Both the position numbers and the translations under genes were made by a program. Below are positions 20,654 through 31,932 of a stretch of DNA of 64,000 nucleotides, piece by piece. Position 1 is the first letter of the stretch. The number at the start of each line of letters is the position of its first letter. Below the pieces are notes generated by a model. That model did no database searches. It had not been told where the DNA came from and saw only the letters and a program-made list of their open reading frames with translations. The DNA lies in the NCBI GenBank assembly GCA_944739405.2, contig OX123205.2:41870475-41934474 (forward strand). Direction: 5' to 3'. The DNA is from Euclidia mi (Eukaryota > Arthropoda > Insecta > Lepidoptera > Erebidae).

Positions 20654-22480
20654 ATGTCGTGTAATGGTGGCAAGAGCGATGAAGACATAGGTGCCAGTGA
20701 ACCTTACACATCTTCTACCCTGGTGCGCTGCCCCATCTGTTCCCAGGCACGATTTTTCAAAGGTGAGCGGGGCCTTAAAGTACATTTTGGCAAAATTCAC
20801 AAAAACCAAAATGTACTTACCGGCCCCAATACGTCCAGTACTACACACAGTAATTCCACAGACGCCCCTAAAATATCTTTTTGGCAATATTTGAGTCAGT
20901 TAAAAAATTCCATTCCGGTTCTGAAGAGAATTCCCCGTGGTGCGAGGCCTTCAGTGGCTCAAAATCTAGCACAATGCATAGGCCTTGTCATCCGGGAGAA
21001 TTCTATTACGGCTTGGGGACAGTTACTCACCTTTGCGTATAGAATTCTACATGCTCAAGAAGACAAGCTTACAAAAAAAAGTTTGACAACAAAAATTAAA
21101 GAAAATTGCAATATTTCGACATCAAAATTAAATTACCATCCTGCCAAAGCACACCGCAATAGCATCATCTACCACCATGTAGAGTCTAAACTGAGGGAAG
21201 GTTATATCAGGGGAGCGTCCAGGCTTTTGTTCAGTACCGATGTGGTGGCGCCTTGCTCTGCCGACACACTCGCGAGTCTGCAGAGCAAGCATCCAGCGCC
21301 AGGGGATAACCTCTCCTTTCCTGATCCACCTAACACTGACCCGAGTTTTCTCAGCATTACAGCCAAGGACGTGGTTGGTGCTGTTGGCTCCTTCCGGAGC
21401 GGGTCTGCTGGTGGTCTCGACGGTTTGACACCACAACATTTGAAAGATCTTGTGTGTTCAAGCGCTGGGGCGGCCGGCGACTCGCTTTTGGGTGAGCTAA
21501 CGGCATTAACTAATCTCATGCTCTCCGGCAATGTGAACGATGCCATCGTCGACGTTTTGTATGGAGCTAATCTGTGCGCCTTACGAAAGCGGGATGGTGG
21601 CATTCATCCCATTGCCATTGGGTGCACGTACAGGCGTATGGCAGCCAAGATATGCTGTCGCCATTTTAACACCTCATTATCTTGTAAATTTCAGCCACAA
21701 CAGCTGGGCTATGGTTCCAGAGGAGGCTGCGAGGCTGCCGTACATGCCTTGTCATCGTACCTTGACTGTAATGGAGGTGAGGTTATCTTGAAGGTTGACT
21801 TAAAGAATGCCTTTAACTCAGTCAACAGGGACACTTTGTTGACACATGTTAAATTGGAAACACCCCAAATTTACAATTTTCTTTGGCAATGTTATAGACA
21901 CCCTTCTAAATTAATATACAAAGAACATCTTTTAGAATCTGCCGTCGATTGTCAACAAGGTGACCCTCTTGGACCACTAATTTTTAGTTTGGCCATCCAT
22001 CCAGTTATAACCCAACTAAATTCTAAATTAAACATCTGGTACATAGATGATGGAACCCTGGGCGGTGACGTAGAGTCTGTGTATCAAGATCTAGCACTTC
22101 TGAAATCAAAATTTTTATCCATAGGCTTAGAACTGAATACAAACAAATGCGAAATTTTTATTAATGACAATCTAGATAAATCCTGTATTCTTTCAAAATT
22201 TCAATATTGGGCTCCCAATATCACTCAAGTTGAAAAAAGTTCTCTTCGCCTCCTGGGGTCCCCAATTTTAGACGACGGTTTTGATTCTTTTATACAGGAA
22301 AAATTCAAAATTTTAGTGAAATTTCTGACAGGCTACTTAAAATTAATATACATTCGGCTTTCACTATTATTCGATATTGTCTTTTTGTCCCTAAATTTAC
22401 GCACGCATTACGGTGCTCACCTTTATGGAAAAATCCAACTCCACTCATTCAAATTGACAAAATTATACAGAATACCCTGA
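20654..22480 (+). CDS. Non-LTR reverse transcriptase with N-terminal C2H2 finger and YIDD site (5' part of broken ORF)
   Basis: The start is the ATG before a C2H2 finger (C26, C29, H44, H49). A basic linker follows, then a reverse transcriptase with 'GGLDGLTPQHLK' (253-264), 'RPIAIG'-like 'HPIAIGCTYRR', 'QLGYGSRGGCEAAVHA', 'ILKVDLKNAFNSVNRD', 'QQGDPLGPLIFSL' (434-446) and 'WYIDDGTLGG' (YIDD 463-466). Sequence after about 22314 is out of frame: the natural continuation switches frame there, so the last 50 or so residues are artefactual. R2/R4-type elements share the zinc finger and C-terminal endonuclease plan, but a YIDD/WYxDDG catalytic motif is unlike ordinary R2. I do not assign a clade. 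Confidence 0.85.
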   Translation: MSCNGGKSDEDIGASEPYTSSTLVRCPICSQARFFKGERGLKVHFGKIHKNQNVLTGPNTSSTTHSNSTDAPKISFWQYLSQLKNSIPVLKRIPRGARPSVAQNLAQCIGLVIRENSITAWGQLLTFAYRILHAQEDKLTKKSLTTKIKENCNISTSKLNYHPAKAHRNSIIYHHVESKLREGYIRGASRLLFSTDVVAPCSADTLASLQSKHPAPGDNLSFPDPPNTDPSFLSITAKDVVGAVGSFRSGSAGGLDGLTPQHLKDLVCSSAGAAGDSLLGELTALTNLMLSGNVNDAIVDVLYGANLCALRKRDGGIHPIAIGCTYRRMAAKICCRHFNTSLSCKFQPQQLGYGSRGGCEAAVHALSSYLDCNGGEVILKVDLKNAFNSVNRDTLLTHVKLETPQIYNFLWQCYRHPSKLIYKEHLLESAVDCQQGDPLGPLIFSLAIHPVITQLNSKLNIWYIDDGTLGGDVESVYQDLALLKSKFLSIGLELNTNKCEIFINDNLDKSCILSKFQYWAPNITQVEKSSLRLLGSPILDDGFDSFIQEKFKILVKFLTGYLKLIYIRLSLLFDIVFLSLNLRTHYGAHLYGKIQLHSFKLTKLYRIP

Positions 22481-23550
22481 GTAAAATTTTGAATGTGGCC
22501 CTGAACGACCGGGTGTGGCTACAGGCGTCCTTACCTGTGCGCTTGGGCGGCCTCGGCGTTCGCAAAATTACCGACGTAAGCCTGCCAGCGTTCTTGTCAT
22601 CGGTCCACAGCACTGCAGAATTGACTAGGAAAATTTTAGCTCCCACACTGGTTGATTCTGAAGTGCCGTGTAAGACCGATGCCTTGAACGCTTGGAGAAA
22701 TGCTTGTCCAGGAACTGAGTTACCCCGAAACTTATCCTCCCAGAGGCAATGGGATGGGCCGCTTTGCAGCGTGGTACGAGAGAACCTTCTCAATACATCG
22801 TCCAACGCTGCGGAGCGTGCTCGCCTGCTGGCTGTGGGAGAATGGGAATCGGGCCTCTGGCTTCAAGCACTGCCATCGTCCAATATAGGTACCATGTTGG
22901 ACGATACGACCTTCCGCTTCGCTACTTGCCTCCGTTTAGGTGCGTCATGTGTCTCTCCGCATCGTTGTCACTGTGGAGAGGCTGTCGATAGCCTTGGTCA
23001 CCATGGCCTATCATGCAGCAGGAGCGCGGGTCGTATTTCTCGACACGCGAACCTCAATGACATACTGCGCCGTGCTCTTGCCACCACTGGCGTTCCAGCC
23101 CAACTTGAACCTCAAAGCTAAGGCTTGGCACGCGACGATGGCAAAAGACCAGACGGGATGTCGTTACTGTCGTGGAAGCTGGGTAGGCCTTTGGTATGGG
23201 ACGCAACATGTGTCGATACCCTTGCGCCATCTCATCTTCCCAGCACAGCAGGTTGTGCGGGCGCTGCTGCTGCTACAGCGAAGACACTCAAACGGCGCAA
23301 ATATGTAAATCTAATAGGAGATCATGTATTTGAGCCGTTTGGGGTCGAAACATTGGGGCCATGGCGTCCAAGTGCGCGATCACTTTTTAGAGATCTCGCA
23401 AAGAGACTTATAGACGCCTCGCGTGACCAGAGGGCTGGCACGTATTTGGCTCAAAAAATAAGTATAGCCATCCAACGAGACAATGCTCCCAGTCTTCTGG
23501 GCACGCTTCCAATTGACTGCGATGCGGATGAGTTTCATGACGCCTTCTAA
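22318..23550 (+). pseudogene. C-terminal thumb and restriction-like endonuclease of the same retroelement
   Basis: In frame with 22489, the segment from about 22318 continues the RT thumb ('LRCSPLWKN') and a conserved 'ASLPVRLGGLGVRK'. It then gives a zinc-knuckle-like 'CHCGEAVDSLGHHGLSC' and a PD-(D/E)xK-like block: 'DDGKRPDGMSLLSWK', then 'LVWDATCVDT'. The end, 'AQKISIAIQRDNAPSLLGT', looks like a conserved family C-terminus. An in-frame TAA at 23119-23121 interrupts it between the knuckle and the nuclease block. With the frameshift near 22314 these are the only two breaks seen. The nuclease would cut the target site for target-primed reverse transcription. Confidence 0.8.
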
Positions 23551-25105
23551 ATTTTAATTTTTTTAATTTTCCCTTGTATATATTAATTCGTTTTTTTTAT
23601 TATTTTAAGACTTCATTTAATTATATAATTAATTGTGAACAAATATTATAATTATAAAGATAATTAAAGATTGACAGTGTTAAAAAAGTGGATCTTATAA
23701 TAAATGTAAACTGAAACACAGAGTACAGGCCACTGTGATGTAAGGATGAGGTTTGATTTAAGCCCGGAGGGGACCTGTTTACAAGTCTCCAAGGTTCAAC
23801 TCAACTTTAAATAGAAATTGATATTTAGACTTAACCTTAAGTCTAGATCTTTATCTGGACCTAGATTTCTTTGTAGAGATTTAGCAAAAAGAGTGGTCGA
23901 TATTTCGGGTGCCTAGAGGTTCGGCGTATATTGGAAATTGCTGTCATTCAAAGTGGCAGTGCAGTCAGTCGTTAAGTTCGCTTTCAGTTGAACGGCGTAG
24001 ATCAGAAATTTTGTAAAGATTTTCAAAATTAAATATGAATAGTTATTTCAATGTATAAATAGATTTATGTTTCAATTAAAGCTTTCGTATAAAATTTTAA
24101 CCTCTATTTTTGCTTTTTGACATTTTCAGAAAATCCTTTCTGAATCGATGTTGAATTCATGAAATATACAAATTGAGACATTTATATTGTTTATTGATCA
24201 ATCAAACAAAATAATTTAGCAGGTCTAACGCTGTTTGTCTACTTACGCAATCGCATGCGTCAACGAAACTACGAAATATCTGTCAGTTGCATGAAAACGT
24301 ATTGTTTATGCTATGTCTCACTCTATTACATAGCATGATTAATAAGTTACATCCTTGTCACTACTGTTCCGCAGATAACTGCAAATTGTTGATACACATA
24401 CACGGACGTTTTGACAGAACATGCGTCAAGTTTTTTCTTGTAGTTTGGCAGTTTCGCACATGTTTCGTCGCCGCAATAGTTCCGCAAAAGTTTCACAGCC
24501 GCATGCAAACGCGTAGGTGTAATAACAGCGTAACAGCGTAAATTGCGTAAAATTAACTTATTTAAGGTATAAATACCTATTTGTTTCCGACGTTTCGGTC
24601 GTCTTTCACAGATCGTGGTCGCGGAGAGAGTTTACGCGATTAAGACCCGCTAAATTATTTTGTATGATGTAAACAAATTGTGAAAGTTTAATTTAGAGGA
24701 TCTATCAAAGACAAGTATAAACAATTTTATTGAGAGAGAAAAATAAGTGACATGTTCACAATGCCATTCTTACGTAGTTATACTTTTGAATCCTAACCCT
24801 AACTGAAAAAATTAGAGTCTCCATTGATGAGATTTTAAACTGACAGTCAGTGCGGTTTGTGATGGATTTCTTTTAGTGTTTTCTATTGCCGATATGATGT
24901 TTATTTTGTAATGTTTTTCAAATAATATTAATAATTATAAATGAAATAATATTAAATGTATCATTATTTCTTGTAAACTTTTGTGCATATGAAATGTCGT
25001 TTTTTTATCCAATTATGCATTTGGTTGAAATAAAATTAATTTAATCGTTCCATATAAACTTACTTTTTAAGTTCATACGAAATGAAATGTTTTTATCTTA
25101 TCATA
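23551..25105. other. 3' UTR then spacer; no gene
   Basis: T-rich sequence directly after 23550 is probably the retroelement 3' UTR; its end is not marked by a clear tail. 24570-24660 ('TTTCCGACGTTTCGGTCG') resembles a short repeat I have seen as common in lepidopteran DNA. No credible coding frame. Confidence 0.4.
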
Positions 25106-25109
25106 ATTA

Positions 25110-25312
25110 TACTAGATGAGCCCGCGGTTACATCCGCGTTATTTATGGCTACTGCTCCGCTCTCGTGGCTTATAGCGTGATGTTATATAGCCTATAGCCT
25201 TCCGCGATAAATGGGCTATGTAACACTGAAAGAATTTTTGAAATCGGTCCAGTAGTTCCTGAGATTAAACAAACAAACAAACTCTTCAGCTTTATATATT
25301 AGTATCAGAACT
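25110..25312 (+). repeat. LINE 3'-UTR-type repeat ('CCGCGGTTACATCCGCG' family)
   Basis: It starts 'CTAGATGAGCCCGCGGTTAC', contains 'AAATCGGTCCAGTAGTTCC' and ends in AAAC repeats. Related but diverged segments are at 45560-45760, 54063-54235 and 60255-60440. Such segments are common as 3' ends of insect LINEs. No coding part is present. Confidence 0.5.
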
Positions 25313-26050
25313 ATAAGATTATAAGATATCATAGAATTCACCAAAAATTGAATAATCCCTAAACTATTTGAATAATCGCTTGTCTTGATTGACAGTCAAA
25401 AGGCTACCCCAGCTGTAAATACCACAATGGCCCTGCGAATCAGTATTCTTCGAGTAAAACAGTGCTCAGCCGTAACCTGAACGATCTTTCGGCCGTTAAA
25501 TCACGGGGTTTACGGCTCCTTTGGGAGGTAAGACGGCTGTCCTTACGCTCTCAAGATCCAGAATGGTTTTTTGCCGACGGACTATAAGTTTTATTTTCTG
25601 TGTGTTTTTGTTATGGAGGTAGGGTGTTTTTCTTCAAAGGTGGCGGTTTTCCTTCAAAGTTTGTGGAATTGATTGCCCCGTAAAGTTGGAAAATATTGTC
25701 AGTGTTGTACTTCTGTTTAAAATGTTGCTTAATAATGTGTGTTGTCACTATCTGGTATACTATTGATGGTTTGAAATTTTTTGGAGCCTTCTGATAAGGC
25801 CCATAGTGAGCGATCGCAACGCAGCATGACGATCCGTAAGTCATCACTGGGAACACACACTGGTCAAAGACTTTCGTCTTGAGACACTGCGGATTATCGG
25901 ACGAGAAGATATGTCGTAGCTTCCCGAACGCTGCCCAACCGAGTTGGATTCGACGATTGACCTCCTTCTCGAAGTTGGACCTACCTAATTGGACTACTTG
26001 TCCCAGGTAGATATACTTGTCGACAACATCGAGCGTAGAGTTCCCAACCT

Positions 26051-26866
26051 AAAAAACAAAAAACCCGACTGCATAAAAACTAATTTTAAAAAATACGTGC
26101 AAAAATTAACTTAAATAAAAACTAAAAAGAAAGAAACAAGTCCAGTAGCTTAGAATTCTGTTAAGTAATATGCAGAACGGAACGACTCACAGTCGGGGCC
26201 CCTTAGGAAGATTTGATTGGTAAAATTTGAATGGGCCCCGACTGTGAGTCGTTCTGTTCTAAGCTACTGGACTTGTTTCTTTCTTTTTAGTTTTTATTTA
26301 GGTTAATTTTTCACGTATTTTTTAAAATTAGTTTTTATGCAGTCGGGTTTTTTGTTTTTCTTTAATTTTTATTTTATTTTATACTTTTTAGTTACGATTC
26401 ATTGACTTCGTTAGAAGATGGTAAATTTCGCAATCAAGTGTTTGTATATCGTTTATACTTGAAATAGAAACTTAAATCAATAAGTAAGAAAATTTGCGAG
26501 AATTTTATTTTTGTTAAACAACTTTAAATCGTTATATATCCTAAACTATTATTTAAAATGAAAAATCATAAAAGAAACCTAAAGATGATTTTAAAATACC
26601 TATTCAACGACATAGTTCATCGACTTTTTTTTTCATTTTGACAATATGGCGTCTGGTTGTCGCTGTGGTGAATTTTGATTACTGTCATGTCTTTAGTGAC
26701 ACTCGCAAGGTTAAGACGAATCCATTGACGTAAGAATCATCAAAATCGGCCGACGCATTTGGTCTCTAGAACGCCACATAGAAACAAACATACATACATA
26801 CTTACATACATACATACATAGACTGATAAACACAATACCCTCCTTTGCGTCGCGCAGTCGGGTAAA
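26051..26866. mobile_element. Insertion inside the RTE relic, carrying a large foldback
   Basis: Both ends carry CCCGACTGC in inverted orientation: 26064-26072 on the plus strand and near 26852 on the minus strand. The left 310 bp are a long palindrome (26052-26360). The right part ends in a CATA microsatellite (26783-26820). The edges are defined by where the RTE coding sequence stops and resumes. It has no coding capacity, so it is a non-autonomous element or a nested pair. Confidence 0.65.
26052..26360. repeat. Near-perfect long palindrome, about 310 bp
   Basis: The arms pair from 'AAAAAACCCGACTGCATAAA' inward through 'CAAGTCCAGTAGCTTAGAA' to 'CACAGTCGGGGCCCC', around a loop of about 30 nt near 26208. 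The right arm lacks about 20 bases that match the left arm around 26158-26178. The RNA would form a very stable hairpin. I recall the 'AGTCCAGTAGCTTAG' unit as a frequent lepidopteran repeat. Confidence 0.8.
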
Positions 26867-27224
26867 TAGGAGCAGGTACAACATGGACGTTAGACATGAT
26901 TTTCGTCTTGTCCATGTTCATCTTAAGACCTACTTGTTGGGAGACTCTACAGAGGCCATCGAGCATTGTGCCTAGGTCTTCCATGGTCTCAGCCATGACT
27001 ACGATATCGTCTGCGAATCGGAGGTGAATGATGTACTCGCCGTTGATGTTGATGCCTAGTCTATTCCAGACCAGAAGCTTGAAAACATCCTCCAGCGCAG
27101 TGGTAAACCGTTTCGGGGATATGACATCCCTCTGTCTAACCCCTCGCTGGAGTTGAATAGGTTTCGAACTCTGGTCCTGGAGGCGGACTGACATAGTGGC
27201 GTTTTCATACAAACACTTCAGCAC

Positions 27225-27699
27225 TTCGATATATCGGTAGTCAAGTCAATAACAAAATAATGTAAAAAAAGTGGATATGAATTACGTTTCAACAGCCCTG
27301 TACCACTGTTTGGCACTGTCCTGTTGACCAGGCCAAATGCCATTCGAGTGGCCGAGTTTTGGGCCAAATATATTTAAAATGTTGCCATCGACACGATAAG
27401 TAAGTTACTACTGGCCATTTCTCAGTACGAGAAGGGTAAAGCCATACTCCACCACGATGGCCAAAATGGGGATGGCAGACTTCACATGTCTTTCTAGAAC
27501 TTTATTGAGAACACATAAGATATTTAAGTTTCATAAGAATATCAAAATAAAAGAACAATTTAATTGCTTAATTTATTCACAGAGTCAGTCAATCAAAACT
27601 AGTTCAAAAATGTTCTGAAAGACGTCCCTGCGTCGTAACATGATTTAGAATTGGATATAAATCATCACCATAATAATTGTTAGCGCGTCTAGACAACAT
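27225..27699. other. No gene; possible repeat
   Basis: 'ACCAGGCCAAATGCCATTCG' and 'GGCCAAAATGGGGATGGC' look repeat-like but have no second copy in this window. No credible coding frame. Confidence 0.35.
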
Positions 27700-28140
27700 T
27701 AATCCAGAAGAACTTCTTTGGCAAAGCACCGAAGATTCACAACAAACTACCCAATAGAATAAAAGACTTGTCTATACTAGAATTTAAAAATTCATTATTT
27801 TATTTATTAATTTTTATTTTTATTTATAGATTCACGCCTGTATCCCCGAAGGAGTAGGCAGAGGTGTAATATTACACCTACATTTCGCCCTGAATTTCCA
27901 GGTCCCACGTAATAAGGGGCAAGCCTATTACCGTACCGGGCACATTACCAGACTCCGGGTTGCTACTGAGAAATTCCTAACGGAAATACCCAATAACACT
28001 TTGCGCGACCCGGGAATCGAACCCGAGACCTCCCAATCCCACAAATTTATGCCGCGAAACCAACGAGGCAGTCTTAATTAATTAATTAATAAATGTTATT
28101 ATTCTATAGATGACTACCTAAATGATGTACTAATTTAATA
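27700..28140 (+). pseudogene. CR1/Jockey-type ORF2 C-terminus, split by a SINE
   Basis: 27715-27805 translates to a typical LINE C-terminal stretch ('APKIHNKLPNRIKD', 'LEFKNSLF'). After the SINE at 27812-28073 the expected last residues resume ('INKCYYSIDDYLND', then stop) at about 28080-28132. The rest of the LINE is gone. The break is exactly the SINE, which makes the nesting order clear. Confidence 0.6.
27812..28073 (-). mobile_element. S1 SINE, minus strand, inside a LINE relic
   Basis: On the minus strand: 'GACTGCCTCGTTGGTTTCGC', B-box 'GGTTCGATTCCCGGG', the S1 body, then 'CACCTCTGCCTACTCCTTCG' and an A/T-rich tail. The head is the 'CTCGTTGG' variant shared with 57013 and the composite copies, without their extra 5' module. 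Confidence 0.85.
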
Positions 28141-28177
28141 TAATTTCTATAATTAATTATGTAAAAATTGAGTCAAC

Positions 28178-29287
28178 TTAACCCTTGAGGTGCGATCAAA
28201 CTAAAGGCAAAGTGCCACAAGTGCAAAGGGTCACGTTGCTGCAAATTTTCATTGGCATAGGTTACCGGAAAAAAAATAATTATGACACCTTAATATAATT
28301 ATATCACATAAATTGCATATCATTGTGTTAGTTATAAAATCAGCTATGATAATAATAGCATAAATTACTACTAAATACTCACCTTTCCGGCAAAACAAGC
28401 TTACAAACTTAGAAGTTTGTTATTTTTCACTGGTTCGCACAAACATTTCATCACATATTAATGAATTTCATTACTTGTTTGGTTCCTAAACACAAAAACA
28501 TTATCACATATACCTTTAGGTTTTCACAAAATACATTATTTATTTGTAACAAATGAATCTAACGCCACTAAAAAAATTATAATCCGAACGCGTTACAAAA
28601 AGTTCGCCGTGCCGGGCCGCCATGTTACTGTAGCGAACACTGTGGCTGTGAATTATTTACCATTTGAAACACGATAACAGTGAAAACGTACAACAATACT
28701 AGTATTTAATTGCTAAAATATGTTTTCAGATAAATAATCTGGGTACTTTTATGTCTTTCATAACTATTAAAAGAGTATTTATCATAAAAATATTACGAAA
28801 ATAGCAAGTTTCAAGAGTATAAATAGCCGTTCTTAAAAGTTTTTGCCTTTTATCACTGTATTTCTTGTCTCTGTCACGAATAATGTCGTGTGTGTAATCA
28901 ATTAATATTTATTTATTTATGAGTAAATCTATATAAGTATCTTTATAAAATATTCACCGGTTTCTTCCACAAGACAACTTTTATTATAAAGATCGCGGAA
29001 CAAAACACAACAATGGCGGACGCTTTCGCAACTGAGACACAGATAATTATATTTCAATATTTTTTGGCACGTTTCGTTTCCCTCACCCTTCTAAAACGAT
29101 TTAGTTGCATAGAATATGAACTATTCTAATGTTACTACTTTCGTTTCTTGGTTTAAGTAAAACAAAACGTAAAAAATCCGCGACCAATAGGACGACTTTT
29201 TTAGAGCACGACCATACGTGCTGTAAACACATGGGACCACTTGAATTAGAGCACGACCGTGCGTGCTGTAATCACGTGGGGGGTTAA
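28178..29287. mobile_element. Candidate TTAA-bounded (piggyBac-like) non-autonomous element
   Basis: The left edge is TTAA followed by CCCTTGAGGTGCGATC; the right edge is CACGTGGGGGG followed by TTAA. The TTAA duplication and C-rich inverted ends fit piggyBac-type elements, but the terminal match is short and the 1.1-kb interior has no transposase. 28560-28680 holds a GC-rich patch. The boundaries are tentative. Confidence 0.35.
29196..29283 (+). repeat. Two-copy tandem repeat with internal hairpins
   Basis: 'TTAGAGCACGACCATACGTG' and 'TTAGAGCACGACCGTGCGTG' start two units of about 45 bp; each can fold AGCACG with CGTGCT, followed by CACATG or CACGTG. It sits at the right end of the TTAA-bounded candidate and may be its subterminal repeat. 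Confidence 0.55.
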
Positions 29288-29545
29288 ATAATACTTCATT
29301 TTATGTGTATTTTATGCACAATTTTATATCTGTATGTGCTACGACAAAAGATGGCGCATTATATTAATTTTAAGAGCAATGTAAATGTACCTAAATATAT
29401 TTAACAATTAAATGCAGATTTTGATTCTGTCTGTACCTACACGCCCGCATTTGACACGTATCATAGGCTAAATTTGCATCGTGATTACGTTCAGTTGCTG
29501 TATGCGAGATAAGAAGAATATTATTACTATTCTATAAATAGTAAT

Positions 29546-30196
29546 AATTTATTTATTTAAACTTTATGTACAACTCATAGGTACAATGGCGGACTTAATG
29601 CTATAAGCATTCTCTACCAGTCAACCATAGGGTGATGCAGAGATAGGTATGGTAGGTGTACAAATAGTTTTGGTCACGTTAAAAAGATAAGGTGTATTTT
29701 ACAATAATAACAATAAATGCATGGTTATATTATTAAATATATACTATATAGCATAATATAATATATACATAAATATATATGCATATTTAAATAATAAATA
29801 TATACATATATAAGTATATATAAATATAAATAGGTATATAATACAATGATTAAGATGATGGTGCCAATAGTCCCTTTCGGATATGTTCACGTGCCATAGA
29901 TTTAAACTTCCAGCGGTTCGACGCCTTCCTGATCTCTAATGGAAGGGCATTCCAGAGCAGAACTGATTGGACTATGAACGACGAGTGCACAAGACCAGAA
30001 GAATGTGATGAACATAAAAGCAGAAGATTATTAGAGGAGCGAAGATCTTTTGCGTGATAGGAGCCTAAATATTGGAAGTAAGATTGAAGGTAAGCAGGGG
30101 GAGTTGGAGAATGAAGAAGAGAGAATAGCGTTGTATAATCTTCTTATAGGGTGCCTTCATAGCTAGTGTCTTATATTGAAGAATAGTATTGAGTAT
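29546..30196 (-). mobile_element. 5'-truncated LINE-A relative
   Basis: The 3' UTR block 'ATGGCGGACTTAATGC' to 'GGGTGATGCAGAGA' (29585-29644) matches 525-581 of LINE-A, and 'GGAAGGGCATTCCAGAG' (29941) matches its ORF2 end at 847-862. No open frame remains. It shows that this family's 3' end is repeated. Confidence 0.7.
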
Positions 30197-31129
30197 AAAT
30201 GTACATTATCATAGACCTCATAACAGTTGAAACAGTTACTTTTTAATTTTAGTGATTTGTACTAACATTTCTGCCTATGATCCACAAATAAATTATTATG
30301 ATTATGATTATGATTTCAGTCATTAAGCAACACTTCGTAGGCCACTGATGGTCATAGCTCGATCCCAATTGGCGTCACAATAGTCCTAGGAGCTCATAGT
30401 GGCTGTACATAAAGTTCTTAATCCTTTAAAATCGTGTGGTATAGAGTAGAGAATAAAAGTATCACTAGCCCATTTCATTCCCTAGGTATAGAATGGGGTC
30501 AATAGAGACAAGTAAGCAAAATACTTCTTGCAAATAGTATCTTTGGCAAGAGACTGCAAATTCACCATTAAACTCCATACCAACCCATCTGGCTAGCGTG
30601 GTATAAAGGACCAAATCCACAAATTAAGAAAGGCCTATGCTCAGCATAGTAATTCGAAAGGCTTTATGATGATATTAATGTATTGTTTACATACCTAAGC
30701 TATTTTGGATTTTACATAGAACCATGTTGAAAATACTTATAGGTATTCCATTTGCCCTTTACGAGTATTTTTTTTTAGAACTTATTCGTTGGTTTTTGTT
30801 GCTTGAACGACTAGGACACACCACCCCAACCGCATTTCAATTTAAAAGTTTCCATCAATACAACTTTTTAGATTTAGGAGTTTGGTTTGATATCAAATCC
30901 AACTTTTCACGAATCAGCGTCGTGTCACATAATTGAAGGGATTCGATTCAATTTGCATAAAGTTATCGCTGGAATGCGTTGTGGTGACGATCAGTTGAAA
31001 TCAATCGTTGTGGTTTGGCATGTTTTCAAATAAGTGTCTCGGATGGATGAGTGAGAATATAGAAAGAACTTTTAATATTTTATTGACTGACGCCCGTCTT
31101 TTTGAAGGGGGTGCTTTCTGATTATCTAT
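30197..31129. other. No gene; RTE 3'-end relic
   Basis: 30590-30665 ('GGCTAGCGTGG', 'GGCCTATGCTCAGCATAG', then GATGAT) resembles a degraded RTE 3' end, as at 49185-49262. A short frame at 30724-30936 has no recognisable domain and is probably spurious. Confidence 0.4.
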
Positions 31130-31315
31130 TTTATAGGTCCCACGTAAAAGGATGAGACTATTGTCGTTATCAGGCACTTTGCCAGACTCCGTGCTGTTAC
31201 TGAGAATTTGGAAAAACTCAATTACAGTTTTGTTCGGTTCCTGTCCCGGGAATCGAACTTGGGGCCACCCTTCAGACCTATATGGTATACAGTGAACCAC
31301 GTAGGTAGTCAGAAT
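31130..31315 (-). mobile_element. S1 SINE, diverged, minus strand
   Basis: On the minus strand a head with 'GTTCACTGTATACC', B-box 'GTTCGATTCCCGGGA', then 'AACAGCACGGAGTCTGGCAA' and 'GTGGGACCTATAA' follow the S1 order. The 3' module is missing. Confidence 0.6.
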
Positions 31316-31386
31316 TTTGTGAAAAGGCGCGAGACTAGCATACTGGATATAAAGATATGGGAATTGTACCAACTTGTATTTAGCTG

Positions 31387-31470
31387 GCACCTAAATCTAC
31401 TCATAAGCAGGAAGCCGAGGCCCAGCAGTGGGATAAAAATAAAGCTGATGATGATAATGACGACTAACTC
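31387..31470 (+). repeat. RTE 3'-end relic with GATGAT tail
   Basis: 'CCGAGGCCCAGCAGTGGGAT' followed by 'GCTGATGATGATAATGA' matches the end of RTE ORF2 plus tail as in 62609-62650. Only about 80 bp remains. Confidence 0.5.
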
Positions 31471-31932
31471 TGGGTACATCAGTACAGGATAATCTTGTTC
31501 AGTTGTCTTATTGTAAGTAGTTTGGAATCAATATTATTCAACATTTTTATGAAATGATACTTTTATTTCTCAACCGTTCGTAAAACTTTTGTAACGAATA
31601 GCCTGCTGCGAAGTCCTCTGACATTAAAATTGGCAGAAGTAAACTAACTATAATCACAAAAGTTATATTTAGACTATGGAATCGAATTTCTATTTGCATG
31701 AACTACCTACTCACTAAATAGTAAAAATATCGTACCTAATTGGGTTATAAATTAAAAACGTAAAAGCTGATAAAATATTTTTGGAATCAAATTGCGACTT
31801 AAAAATTAAAATTTGTTATAGAAAATTTATATACGTTCGTATAACTGAAAATAGAAAAAACGCTACAGCCTACAAATCGAAATATTAACGATAGGTTTCC
31901 AGAAAAATAAAAGTCAACGAAAGATTTACTAA
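31471..31932. other. No gene seen
   Basis: AT-rich spacer between the RTE relic and the LINE-P tail. Confidence 0.45.

Larger units (their letters stand above)
25790..27224 (-). pseudogene. RTE-clade reverse transcriptase relic, split by an insertion
   Basis: 27224-26867 encodes 'SVRLQDQSSKPIQL', 'RGVRQRDVISPKRFT' and 'HLRFADDIVVMAE' (FADD), then 'DKTKIMSN'. After an insertion at about 26051-26866 the frame resumes from 26050 to about 25800 with 'DKYIYLGQVVQLGRS', 'RRIQLGWAAFGKLRHI' and 'FPVMTYGSSC', the typical RTE continuation. The upstream endonuclease and the C-terminus are absent. The open frame at 26802-27224 runs a short way into the insertion. Confidence 0.82.
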
